The notes under the pieces: model-generated
The model's input: the letters and a program-made list of their open reading frames with translations, nothing else
Database searches by the model: none
What the model was told of the DNA's origin: nothing
Made by a program: the position numbers and the translations under genes
Shown here: piece by piece, positions 1 to 8,065 of the stretch
Position numbering within the stretch: position 1 is the stretch's first letter
How the letters are laid out: the number at the start of each line of letters is the position of its first letter
NCBI GenBank assembly: GCA_002502855.1
Contig: DAQK01000001.1
Location: forward strand, 121,098-175,263
DNA length: 54,166 bases
Reading direction: 5' to 3'
Origin: Methanobacterium sp. UBA279
GTDB lineage: Archaea > Methanobacteriota > Methanobacteria > Methanobacteriales > Methanobacteriaceae

Positions 1-166
1 TGCAAAAATGCGGCGATACATTAAATTGTAAGTTCGATTAATTTAATGCAAGAATGACTTGAACTCTTGGACTTATCTGAATCGACATTTGTATCAAATT
101 TAAGGTGCAAAAGATGTACAACAACAAGGACATGAGCGAAAATTAAATATTTACCTTCCCTGACTT

Positions 167-1102
167 TTATTCAAACTTCCTGAACCCCTGTGGATTGAGA
201 CCGTAACCTAGAAGAAGATTTCTATCCTCAGCGGATACTGGTTTTTCACTGGCCGGTGGGATAGGGCGTCCCTTCTTAGCGAATATGACACCCGTTTTCT
301 TGTTGGCTGCCAGGAATTTACCAGCATCACCGTTTACTATTATTTTACCCTTGATCATGTCTATAGCGGTGAAATCATCGGTATTTCCATTGATTATAAC
401 CGTTCCACCATTTAACAGGGCTCCGCTGTTTTTCCCGGCCGGGCCATTCACCCGGACGATGCCCTTCCTCATAAGTATCCCAGTGCTTAGATCCACCTTG
501 CCATGGAAGATTATCTCTACCTCACGGTCTAACCTGGCACCGACGGTGTCTTTGACTGTCCCGTCATCGATTACGAGTTTACTTCCCACCAAATCGCATG
601 AGACGAGTTTATCTCCCTGGAGTCCCTGGTGCATGATGTCCGTAATCGATCTGTACTTCCGGTAGCCTTTAACATCTGATTTAACCTCTACCAGGTTACC
701 CATGGGCTCTTTTACCGCTCCTTTAACGTAGATATTGCCCCGGGCCATGCTGATCCCCATCCGGGTGTCGGCATCTCCCTCCACGTAGATATCACCAACC
801 GGGATGTCGTTTCCACTTCCACCGAAGTACTTAAGGTCCACACCCATACTGGAGGCCAACCTATGACCAGTATCTCCATTTATACGTATATCTCCTCCAC
901 TTTTCAGGTGTTCCACCAGGTCTCCGAAGGTTAAATCGTTGTGGGGGATTTTCCAGGTAGGATCAAGTTTCTCTCCCTTATGCTGCCAGTGGAAGTTGAA
1001 GGTGAAATCACAGAGGCAGTCCACTGGTTCAGGTGATTCAACGGTGAGTAACTCCCTTTTATCCTTCTTTTTATCTTTCTTTCGGCTGAATATTTTAAGC
1101 AT
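167..1102 (-). CDS. FwdC-like GXGXG beta-helix protein
   Basis: 311 aa. The C-terminal two thirds carry repeated glycine-rich turns (for example GDIYVEGDAD, GIVRVNGPAG, GTVIINGNTD), the pattern of the right-handed beta-helix shared by formylmethanofuran dehydrogenase subunit C and the glutamate synthase GXGXG domain. The N-terminus is a lysine-rich stretch (residues 5-17), not a signal peptide. No other Fwd/Fmd subunit lies nearby, so a role in formylmethanofuran dehydrogenase is not shown; stand-alone homologues in methanogens have been labelled FwdC-like or 'tributyrin esterase'. I see no esterase motif. Transcribed alone on the minus strand. Family confident, function unknown. Confidence 0.75.
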   Translation of the reverse strand: MLKIFSRKKDKKKDKRELLTVESPEPVDCLCDFTFNFHWQHKGEKLDPTWKIPHNDLTFGDLVEHLKSGGDIRINGDTGHRLASSMGVDLKYFGGSGNDIPVGDIYVEGDADTRMGISMARGNIYVKGAVKEPMGNLVEVKSDVKGYRKYRSITDIMHQGLQGDKLVSCDLVGSKLVIDDGTVKDTVGARLDREVEIIFHGKVDLSTGILMRKGIVRVNGPAGKNSGALLNGGTVIINGNTDDFTAIDMIKGKIIVNGDAGKFLAANKKTGVIFAKKGRPIPPASEKPVSAEDRNLLLGYGLNPQGFRKFE

Positions 1103-1221
1103 AAAGATCCCCTTGGATAAAAATAAAAACTCCTTAATACTAGTTTACTCTACCCCTAAAAAATAAATTTTGCTATATAACTTCGTTAATTTGAACATTT
1201 TTTCTACTGTAGAAAACTGTT

Positions 1222-2484
1222 TTATTCCTTACTTAAAAAAGCCAGTACAACCCCAACAACCGTTAAAATTATTCCTAAGATAATTGCATCCAGATTGAGC
1301 TGTGTTAAAAGTATGATACAAGTGAGGAGCCCAAAAACTGATAATAGAGGTATATTTTTTATATTTAAGGGTATCCTGAATGGCCGTTTTAATTCCGGAG
1401 AAGTGTACCTCAGGATCAGCACCGAGGCATTGATGAAGATGAAACTTAAAAATAAGGTGTAATTGTTGGCGCTTGCCAGGAATTCCAGATCCCCCACGAA
1501 TAAAAATACAACTGCAGCCAGGACCACCACCACTATTGAAACCCAGGGCGTCCTTGTCCGGTGATGAACTTTACCCAGGATCCGTGGGAGGGAGCGGAAT
1601 TTGGACATGCCATACACTATCCGGGAACCGGCTAAAAGCAGTAAAAGGACGGTGTTACTGGTTGCAAATAGAGCTATTATGGTAAGTAAGAATCCTCCAT
1701 TTGCTCCAAGGGCTGCATTTGCTATTTGGGAAAAGGGGGCCTGTGAATTTGCCAGGACTTCCCAGCCAAGTATGCTGACTGAGCTAAAGGACACCAGGAT
1801 GTACAGAACGGTGCTGATAATCATGGCCAGTATGATGGCCCGGGGAATGTTCCTGTTGGGCTCGTTGGTCTCCTCAGACAATTTAACGATCTCTTCAAAG
1901 CCGAGATAGGCGAAGAAGATCAAAGCCGCAGCGGCCATAACTCCATTTATTCCCAAAGGCATTTCCAGGTAGTTAACACTTCCCCAGTAGGGTACTCCGA
2001 TAACAAAGATGATTAAAAGACCAAGAGCCTCTATGGATGTAAATATGATGGCCACCCAGGCAGATTCTTTTATACCGATGAAAAGAAGTAACGAAAGCAC
2101 TATTAAAAGGCCAATGGCAGAAACAATAGGGGGTATGTTAACTAACACAGCCAGGTAATTACCGAAACCTATGGCCACCGCTGAAGAACTTATGACAGCA
2201 CTTAATATAATGAGCCAGCCGATTACAAATGCAACACGCCGGCCTATGGCATTTTTAACGTATTCATACTCTGCAGCGGCACTGGGAAACATGGATGAAA
2301 GTTCCCCATAGCTTAACGCAGTAAAAGCAGCAACAACCGATGATATGATAAATGAAAGCCACAGGGCATTCCCTGCTAAGGGAGCGGCCTCTCCCATAAG
2401 GGCGTAAATCCCAGCACCCAGGATAATCCCTATACCAGACACAGTAACCTCAAAAAGCCCTAACTTCCGTTTTAAAGACTTAAT
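1222..2484 (-). CDS. APC-family amino acid permease, apparent ATT start
   Basis: Polytopic membrane protein of about 420 aa with roughly 12 hydrophobic segments, of the amino acid-polyamine-organocation family. The N-terminal signature LKRKLGLFEVTVSGIG..LGAGIYAL is diagnostic, and it begins upstream of the first conventional in-frame start (GTG at 2442). Between the in-frame stop upstream and that GTG there is no ATG, GTG or TTG. There is a ribosome binding site (GGTGGTGA on the minus strand, 2489-2496) four bases before an in-frame ATT at 2482-2484, which restores the whole conserved N-terminus. I therefore place the start at ATT. Alternatives: GTG at 2442 giving a truncated transporter, or an ATG-to-ATT error or mutation. 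Substrate not predictable. Monocistronic, divergent from the next gene. Confidence 0.8.
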   Translation of the reverse strand: MKSLKRKLGLFEVTVSGIGIILGAGIYALMGEAAPLAGNALWLSFIISSVVAAFTALSYGELSSMFPSAAAEYEYVKNAIGRRVAFVIGWLIILSAVISSSAVAIGFGNYLAVLVNIPPIVSAIGLLIVLSLLLFIGIKESAWVAIIFTSIEALGLLIIFVIGVPYWGSVNYLEMPLGINGVMAAAALIFFAYLGFEEIVKLSEETNEPNRNIPRAIILAMIISTVLYILVSFSSVSILGWEVLANSQAPFSQIANAALGANGGFLLTIIALFATSNTVLLLLLAGSRIVYGMSKFRSLPRILGKVHHRTRTPWVSIVVVVLAAVVFLFVGDLEFLASANNYTLFLSFIFINASVLILRYTSPELKRPFRIPLNIKNIPLLSVFGLLTCIILLTQLNLDAIILGIILTVVGVVLAFLSKE

Positions 2485-2488
2485 CTGT

Positions 2489-2496
2489 TCACCACC
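2489..2496 (-). promoter_or_regulatory. Shine-Dalgarno site pointing to an ATT start
   Basis: GGTGGTGA read on the minus strand matches the archaeal 16S anti-SD complement (GGAGGTGA). It lies four bases upstream of an in-frame ATT (2482-2484) and 46 bases from the next in-frame GTG, too far to serve that GTG. An out-of-frame ATG overlaps the site but opens only a very short frame. The site therefore decides the start of the permease gene. Confidence 0.6.
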
Positions 2497-2563
2497 ATCT
2501 TTGGATAGTAAAATTTTATGTTTTTATTTATATTTTCATACATAATAGTATATAAGTGAAAAC

Positions 2564-3340
2564 ATGAGTCAAGAGATCCTGGACTTCCTGGGAATGATTG
2601 GAGTTAATACCCAGTTTATAAGTCTTTATAATAATTCAATATTCATCAACAACCTTAAATTTTCCAGATTCTCCCGTAAAAAGGAGGAGTTATTCCTAGA
2701 GAAACACCCCAACTGGAAGGTGGTAAGATCTAAGGTTTTCCAGAAGATGTGCGTCCGCGCCTCCCGGGTTTTAAGTAAGTCTCTACATCCGAAGGAGAAG
2801 ATATTCATAAAAGAAAATAGTAACTGTGCTAACACAGCCCTGTATATAATATTAGAGCCATACACCCGGAAATATGGTATCGAGATTACCTACAGCGATG
2901 ATCTGGAAATGGCCCGGCCCGGTGAAGTGGATAAAATAGCATCACCCCTTACCCTGGACGGGGAAGTGGAAAATATAATCAAACAGATGCTACAGGGAGA
3001 GAAAATCGAGCCCACCATTTTAAAGGATAAACCAAATAATTTAAAGACGATTTATCCACTGATAAACATCCCTGATTCCTGGATAGAAACCTGGACAAGT
3101 GAACATGATTTTAAATGTAATATCCTCCCTAAAGATAAGGTTTCCCATGATCTACTGGAATACCTAGAAGAATATATCCCGGAAGTCAGGGAGAATATGT
3201 TGAAGTCTGCTCTTTTTTTGTTTCCAATCAAAAGTAATAGAAAAGGGATAATTTTTGGAAAATCCAGTTCCACCCCCCGATTAACTAGAAATTCCAAAAA
3301 AAACCTCATCGATCTAATTTTCACTATGTACATTTATTAA
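2564..3340 (+). CDS. Conserved hypothetical protein
   Basis: 258 aa, soluble, basic N-terminal half, no signal peptide or membrane segment. I do not recognise the family with certainty. A cysteine/asparagine motif (ENSNCANTAL, around residue 85) followed by a helix and a beta-strand is faintly reminiscent of adenine-nucleotide alpha-hydrolase-type ATPases, but no clear P-loop is visible. The last 30 residues (after FLFPIKSNRKG) are low in complexity and may be a decayed or shifted tail. ATG start with a weak AGTGA site just upstream and an A/T-rich TATA-like stretch at about 2520-2556. Downstream lies a broken gene, so this may itself belong to a degrading segment. Confidence 0.5.
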   Translation: MSQEILDFLGMIGVNTQFISLYNNSIFINNLKFSRFSRKKEELFLEKHPNWKVVRSKVFQKMCVRASRVLSKSLHPKEKIFIKENSNCANTALYIILEPYTRKYGIEITYSDDLEMARPGEVDKIASPLTLDGEVENIIKQMLQGEKIEPTILKDKPNNLKTIYPLINIPDSWIETWTSEHDFKCNILPKDKVSHDLLEYLEEYIPEVRENMLKSALFLFPIKSNRKGIIFGKSSSTPRLTRNSKKNLIDLIFTMYIY

Positions 3341-3363
3341 TAGTTCATTTGCATGGGATACGT

Positions 3364-3756
3364 ATGTATGTGGATACATCCGCAACAGAATACGTAGAAA
3401 ACCTTAAAAATAGATGAAAAATATACTAAACTAGACCAAGGCTATGGCTTGGGCATGAAAAGTACAGTGTAAATACCACTATTTCTCAAAAACACCATGA
3501 AATACTTAAAGAGTACGCTAAAGAATATGGTACACAGCAGGGCGTACTGGAACACGCCCTGGAAGCTCTTAAAAATACTGGTGATCAGGGGGGAACTATC
3601 ATCTACAGGACAACTCTGGATGAGGATATTCAGGGAATTAAAGGACATACACAGTTTGATGTGAGCGTATTTGAAAGTTACGAGGCGAAATACCAGAACT
3701 ACTATTCAGAAAGATTCATATTCTTCAAGGTGTTTAAAGAGAACCACGGTGATTGA
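3364..3756 (+). pseudogene. Frameshifted ribbon-helix-helix-type protein
   Basis: Three reading frames join into one recognisable protein. Frame one reads MYVDTSATEYVENLKN and stops at TGA (about 3415). A shifted frame continues DEKYTKLDQGYGLGMKSTV. A third continues NTTISQKHHEILKEYAKEYG and on to a stop at 3754-3756. The TTISQKHHEILK..GTQQ..LEHALE segment resembles the small ribbon-helix-helix DNA-binding domains common in archaea. The C-terminal part (TTLDEDIQGIKGHTQFD) is not recognised. Each junction is explained by a single-base indel. It could be a genuine pseudogene or carry sequencing errors. It fills most of the otherwise gene-free stretch between 3341 and 3806. Confidence 0.6.
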
Positions 3757-3806
3757 AAAAAGTGCGTTCTACTGGATTTAGGGCACATTATTATATGGGG
3801 GCTGGG

Positions 3807-5318
3807 TTATTTAAAACTGAACAGGGAAACCTGTTTTTCCTTATCCTCAGGATTTGAAGGTTTTTTCTTGGTATTAGAATTCTTCTGGTTTGATGCTTCC
3901 TTTTCTTTGGCCAAATTCTTAACGTCTTTATTTTGAGATGGCTTTGATTTTTTAGTAGTAGATTTTGTCTTCTTGGGAGCAGACTTTTGAGGTTTTACTT
4001 CTTTTTCCTTTTTACCTTCCCTTTTGACAACTGCAGATGATCCCTTTTTCTCCACTTTATTTCCAGTGTCTTTCTGCGAAGACTTTTTAGGCTTCGGTTT
4101 CTTCCTTTTAGGGATCTTCCTGCTCCTGAAGAGCTTGACCTCGGCATGGTCCAGGTTGAAGTAGTCCGCCAGTTCCCGTGCCAGGTCATTATCCTGGAAC
4201 ATCATTTCCAAGTAGGGGAACTGCTCTCTCACCACCCTACGGGAGGAGTGGGTTTTCTCACCTATCTTATCCGCCACCCTATCCCTCAGGTCTCTTTTGG
4301 CACGGCTTTTTGAAAGTAAAGTGTAAACTGAAGAGTTGGCGTAGCGGGCGAATTTTCGGTAGGTCTCATCCTTGGACAGGGCCACCCCTAAGCTCATTAA
4401 ATCATAGGTGTACTTCCAGTAACCATAGTTCCGCGTCTGGAAGGCCCGGCCCAGGTAGGTGTCTGCCTGGGAGATCATCTCGTAGGCTTCCTCGATTTCA
4501 TCTTTCTTCTCGTATTCCCGGGGAACATTCTCGGTTATGAGTTCCAGTATAAAGGTGGGGTCAGCTTCCACGCGCATGGCCTCCCTTATACGCTGGGGGT
4601 TTTTACTCTTCAGGACGGTCCTGACTGAGTCGAAGATGTTGTGTATATCATCCTTCTTGGAGATCATTTCCAGGTCCGCAGAGGTGATGCTTTTTTTCCC
4701 CCGGGCCATAATCTCCAGGTCGTTGATGGCCGATCTCAGGTCTCCCTTGGATTGTTTGGCCAGGGTCCTTAAAACATGCTCCTCAAAATCAACCCCCTCC
4801 TTAATACAGATCCGTTTCAGGAGGGCCACGATACTGTTGGTATGCACCTTCTTGATGTTTATGACCTGACACTTGGTTTTAAGGCTTTTAATCCTCTTAC
4901 TGTAGGGGTCGTTGGCCATCATGATGAGTGGATGGTGTCCTTCCTTTATTATCTTGGATATAGCCCTTACACCGCCACGGTCATCGGTCCCATGGATTCC
5001 GTCCACTTCATCCAGTATTATGAGCTTCAAACCCTGATTGAAGAGAGAACCAGTGGCCGATGCTTCGCCTATGGTTCGGAGAAGGATATCATAGGATCTT
5101 TTATCACTGGCGTTGAGTTCAATGGAATCGGCGAATTCCTGCGCCGCGAGATGGGCCAGGGTGGTTTTCCCGGTACCTGGTGGTCCTACCAGTAATAATG
5201 GTTTAGGATGTTCACCGAGTATCCAGGCGTTAATCCAATCTTCTATCTCATCTTTGGCCTTGGCGTTGCCCAGTACTTCATCAAAATTTTTGGGGTTGTA
5301 TTTTTCTGTCCACAACAT
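3807..5318 (-). CDS. rfcL: Replication factor C large subunit
   Basis: 503 aa AAA+ clamp-loader subunit that, with RfcS, opens and loads PCNA onto primed DNA. Walker A GPPGTGKTT at residues 45-53, Walker B DEVD at 103-106, then the helical and collar domains. The last ~100 residues are a lysine/serine-rich tail ending in QVSLFSFK, a good PCNA-interacting (PIP-box) motif at the extreme C-terminus, as known for archaeal RfcL. Normal length. It lies 53 bases downstream of rfcS on the same strand, the usual archaeal pairing. ATG start is supported by the conserved MLWTEKYNPK N-terminus. Nothing broken. Confidence 0.97.
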   Translation of the reverse strand: MLWTEKYNPKNFDEVLGNAKAKDEIEDWINAWILGEHPKPLLLVGPPGTGKTTLAHLAAQEFADSIELNASDKRSYDILLRTIGEASATGSLFNQGLKLIILDEVDGIHGTDDRGGVRAISKIIKEGHHPLIMMANDPYSKRIKSLKTKCQVINIKKVHTNSIVALLKRICIKEGVDFEEHVLRTLAKQSKGDLRSAINDLEIMARGKKSITSADLEMISKKDDIHNIFDSVRTVLKSKNPQRIREAMRVEADPTFILELITENVPREYEKKDEIEEAYEMISQADTYLGRAFQTRNYGYWKYTYDLMSLGVALSKDETYRKFARYANSSVYTLLSKSRAKRDLRDRVADKIGEKTHSSRRVVREQFPYLEMMFQDNDLARELADYFNLDHAEVKLFRSRKIPKRKKPKPKKSSQKDTGNKVEKKGSSAVVKREGKKEKEVKPQKSAPKKTKSTTKKSKPSQNKDVKNLAKEKEASNQKNSNTKKKPSNPEDKEKQVSLFSFK

Positions 5319-5371
5319 TTGATATGACCATTATCAGGTTATTTTTAATTTTCTAAGAATCTTCTCACTTC

Positions 5372-6346
5372 TTAATTTCCTAAGGATTGTTTATCCTTGA
5401 GTAAAAATTTAGTTAAAAGAGCTTCAAGCTGTATCCGTGGATTGGACCCCTCCCGGATACGGTAATCGAATTTACCGATATTTTCAATTAAATCTATGTA
5501 GGTCTCCTGGTCTAGGAGGCCTTCCATGGCCATCTTAGATACTTCCTGGTATATCTGGGTGATCATGTCCTCGCCGCTGGTGCCCTGGACCACCATCACT
5601 TCCCGGAGAAGGTCCCGGGCTTCCATGAACTTACCATCCAGGGCGCTGTTTATTATCTTACGCACATCCTGGGGTTTGGCCTTGCTTATCACTTCATGGA
5701 CACTTTCCTCGGTGATCTGCTTATCTATGGTGGATGAGGCCTGTAATATATTCACAGCCCTCCTCATATCACCCTCTGCGAAGTATACTATGCTCTCCAG
5801 GGCCCCGGCTGTGGCGGTGACATTTTCTGCCTCGGCAATAATTTCTAACCTTTTAATTATCTGTGATCCCTTGATGGGTGTGAAGCGGAAGATGGCGCAC
5901 CGGGACTGGATGGGGTCTATTATCTTGGAGGAGTAGTTACAGCTGAGTATGAACGATGAAGTCTTGGTATACATCTCCATCTCCCTACGCAGAGCGTGTT
6001 GGGCGTCCTTGGTCATGTTATCCACCTCGTCCAGGAATATAATACGGAAAGGCGCCCCCACAGACTTGAGCCGGCTGAAGTTTTTGATATCATTCCGGAC
6101 GGTGTCGATACCCCTGGCATCAGAGGCATTCAGTTCTAAGAAATTCTGTCTCCAGTACTCTCCCAGCATTTCTTTGGCCAATGCCAGGGCAGTGGTGGTT
6201 TTACCCACCCCAGCCGGGCCGGTGAACATGAGGTTAGGCATGTTGCCTTCTTCAACGTATCTTTTAAGCCTTTGAATTATATGATCCTGACCAACCACCT
6301 CGTCTAAGGTTTGTGGCCGGTATTTCTCAACCCATGGTCCTTGCAT
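5372..6346 (-). CDS. rfcS: Replication factor C small subunit
   Basis: 324 aa AAA+ ATPase, the repeated subunit of the archaeal clamp loader. Starts MQGPWVEKYRPQTLDEVVGQ. Walker A GPAGVGKTT at residues 43-51, Walker B DEVD at 106-109, and the arginine-finger SRC motif at 148-150, followed by the C-terminal collar domain. Full length and no intein, although intein insertion at this P-loop is known in other archaea. First gene of an rfcS-rfcL pair. The 193-base region upstream is A/T-rich and presumably holds the promoter together with the 3' end of the roadblock gene transcript. Confidence 0.97.
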   Translation of the reverse strand: MQGPWVEKYRPQTLDEVVGQDHIIQRLKRYVEEGNMPNLMFTGPAGVGKTTTALALAKEMLGEYWRQNFLELNASDARGIDTVRNDIKNFSRLKSVGAPFRIIFLDEVDNMTKDAQHALRREMEMYTKTSSFILSCNYSSKIIDPIQSRCAIFRFTPIKGSQIIKRLEIIAEAENVTATAGALESIVYFAEGDMRRAVNILQASSTIDKQITEESVHEVISKAKPQDVRKIINSALDGKFMEARDLLREVMVVQGTSGEDMITQIYQEVSKMAMEGLLDQETYIDLIENIGKFDYRIREGSNPRIQLEALLTKFLLKDKQSLGN

Positions 6347-6539
6347 TTATAATCACCATTATCCAGTTAATAAGAATTTAATTTAACATCCTCTATTGGT
6401 TTATTTGGAATGTCCCTAAAAAGCACATCCTTTACACTCAAGTTTCTGTTTTTATTAATAGATAAAATCTATCTGAAAAAAGTTTGTAAAAAAATTTGTG
6501 TAATAAATAATAATTTATTGGGAGTATTTATTGGAAAAT

Positions 6540-7835
6540 CTAATTGAAGAAATCTAGAAGTTCCGGGTGGAGTTGTTCTTTAACACCCAGGTCATCAAGC
6601 AGGGGACCGTATGATTCGTTTATGATCTTGAATTCGGGTCTGATCATGGCTCTAAATGCGGAGTATCCCATAACTTTCCCGTAATTTTCTGTTATGATGG
6701 TCACTATTTTACCAAAGCTTTCTTTGAAGATCTGCTCCCGGTCAGAGAGGGGTATTTTCTCTGCATTTTCCCTGATCTTGACGAAGTCGATGGCTGAATT
6801 GTTTTTAACGTCTACACCGTCCAGGAGTATCTTACAGTCCTCCACAGGTAGGAATTTACGGGTTAATCCCCGGGCGGGTGCTACTCCCATTATCTTACTG
6901 GCACCGATGGACATGGCCAGGAATATGGATTCGTATATTTTAAGTAAAAGATCGACGCGTGCTTCTTCATCTTCTGGAATTTCAGTTACTTTCACGAGTT
7001 TAGGGAAGGCAATAGGTGGTTTTATAATGGGTATGCTTACTTCTGGTTCTTCTTCAACAGGTGCTTCAGTGATTATTTCTGCTTCTTCAGCAGTTACTTC
7101 TGGTTCTTCAACTGATATTTCTGATTCATCTGCAGAAATCTCTTCGGATGGTTGTTCTTCTGGAGCTATTCCTGATTCTTCTGGTACAGGTTCAGTGGTT
7201 ACTTCTTCAGCTATTGGTGCAGTTACTCCTTCTTCAGGGACTGTTTCTGTTGTTAGTGTTGTAATTTCTTTGATGGGTTTAACGGTTTCTTCTGTTGGGG
7301 CTTCAACAGGTTCTTCAACAGGTTCTACTTCAGCTAATTCTTCTTTAACTGGTTCTGGTATTGATTCGGTTATTTCTTCTGCAGATTCTACTTCAACAAC
7401 TTCTTCAACAGGCTCCGGTTCACTGGCTTCCTCTTCTACTACCTCTTCCATTTCTACCATGGTTAGGTCCTTGGTGAGCTCTAAGATTTCCTGGGCAGCT
7501 CGTTTGGAGGAGATCATGACCATCCCCACATTAGCCTTGTTTTCCATCAAAACGATGAAGCGAACGTTTCCCAGGTGTAAAAATAGTGCTTTGCCTTTTT
7601 CTGATTCTACCAGGACTCTTTCGATTTCTCCGTGGTTTGAAACGTCGATGAGTCTCTTGGATGAGCCGGTTATCACGTTGGACATGGGTCCGAAAAGTTC
7701 AATATCCAGACCCTGTAGCAGGTGATGGGATAGTACTTCTCCATTGACATCAACGATGAGGCTTCCATCCACTCCATCTGTTTTGGTCAGTTCACTGGTA
7801 ATTTTATCCAGCTCTATCTTTAAATCTGAATCCAT
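6540..7835 (-). CDS. Roadblock/LC7 protein with long acidic linker
   Basis: 431 aa in three parts. Residues 1-125 form a roadblock/LC7 domain (DGVDGSLIVDVNGEVL at the first strands, later SSKRAAQEILEL). Residues ~130-265 are a Glu/Pro/Val/Thr-rich low-complexity linker. Residues ~275-431 are a helical domain I cannot assign (ARVDLLLKIYESIFLAMSIG, then VMGYSAFRAMIRPEF). Roadblock domains in prokaryotes commonly act with small GTPases or as dimeric scaffolds; no GTPase gene is visible here. A second, single-domain roadblock protein is encoded at 17700-18047, and a DUF2226 protein with a similar acidic linker at 19738-20970, so these may belong to one system. Monocistronic. Confidence 0.75.
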   Translation of the reverse strand: MDSDLKIELDKITSELTKTDGVDGSLIVDVNGEVLSHHLLQGLDIELFGPMSNVITGSSKRLIDVSNHGEIERVLVESEKGKALFLHLGNVRFIVLMENKANVGMVMISSKRAAQEILELTKDLTMVEMEEVVEEEASEPEPVEEVVEVESAEEITESIPEPVKEELAEVEPVEEPVEAPTEETVKPIKEITTLTTETVPEEGVTAPIAEEVTTEPVPEESGIAPEEQPSEEISADESEISVEEPEVTAEEAEIITEAPVEEEPEVSIPIIKPPIAFPKLVKVTEIPEDEEARVDLLLKIYESIFLAMSIGASKIMGVAPARGLTRKFLPVEDCKILLDGVDVKNNSAIDFVKIRENAEKIPLSDREQIFKESFGKIVTIITENYGKVMGYSAFRAMIRPEFKIINESYGPLLDDLGVKEQLHPELLDFFN

Positions 7836-8065
7836 TTAACCACGCATCTTAACTGTGAATGATTATCGCATATATTTTAACCTAAGTTTATATTGTTAAA
7901 TCTAGGGTGAAAATTTTAAAAATTTATTTGATATTATTTGAAACTACAAATTTAGTATTATATATGAAGATATTTAAAATTAAACCTTACATCAAATTTC
8001 ATCCAAAAAATTCATACATTAGATTTTTTTAAAAAAAGGAAAAAAAGAGGGGTTAATTCCCGATT

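Noticed and set aside
1222..2442. Permease starting at GTG 2442
   Set aside because: Would cut off the conserved KRKLGLFEVT segment and ignore the upstream ribosome site, though it cannot be excluded.
3442..3648. Minus-strand ORF in the 3.4-3.7 kb gap
   Set aside because: Opposite strand of the frameshifted ribbon-helix-helix gene, whose plus-strand peptide is recognisable.
6694..7725. Long open frame on the plus strand opposite the roadblock gene
   Set aside because: It is Ser/Thr-rich only because it reads the antisense of Glu/Pro/Ala codons in the linker; no ribosome site and no conserved domain.
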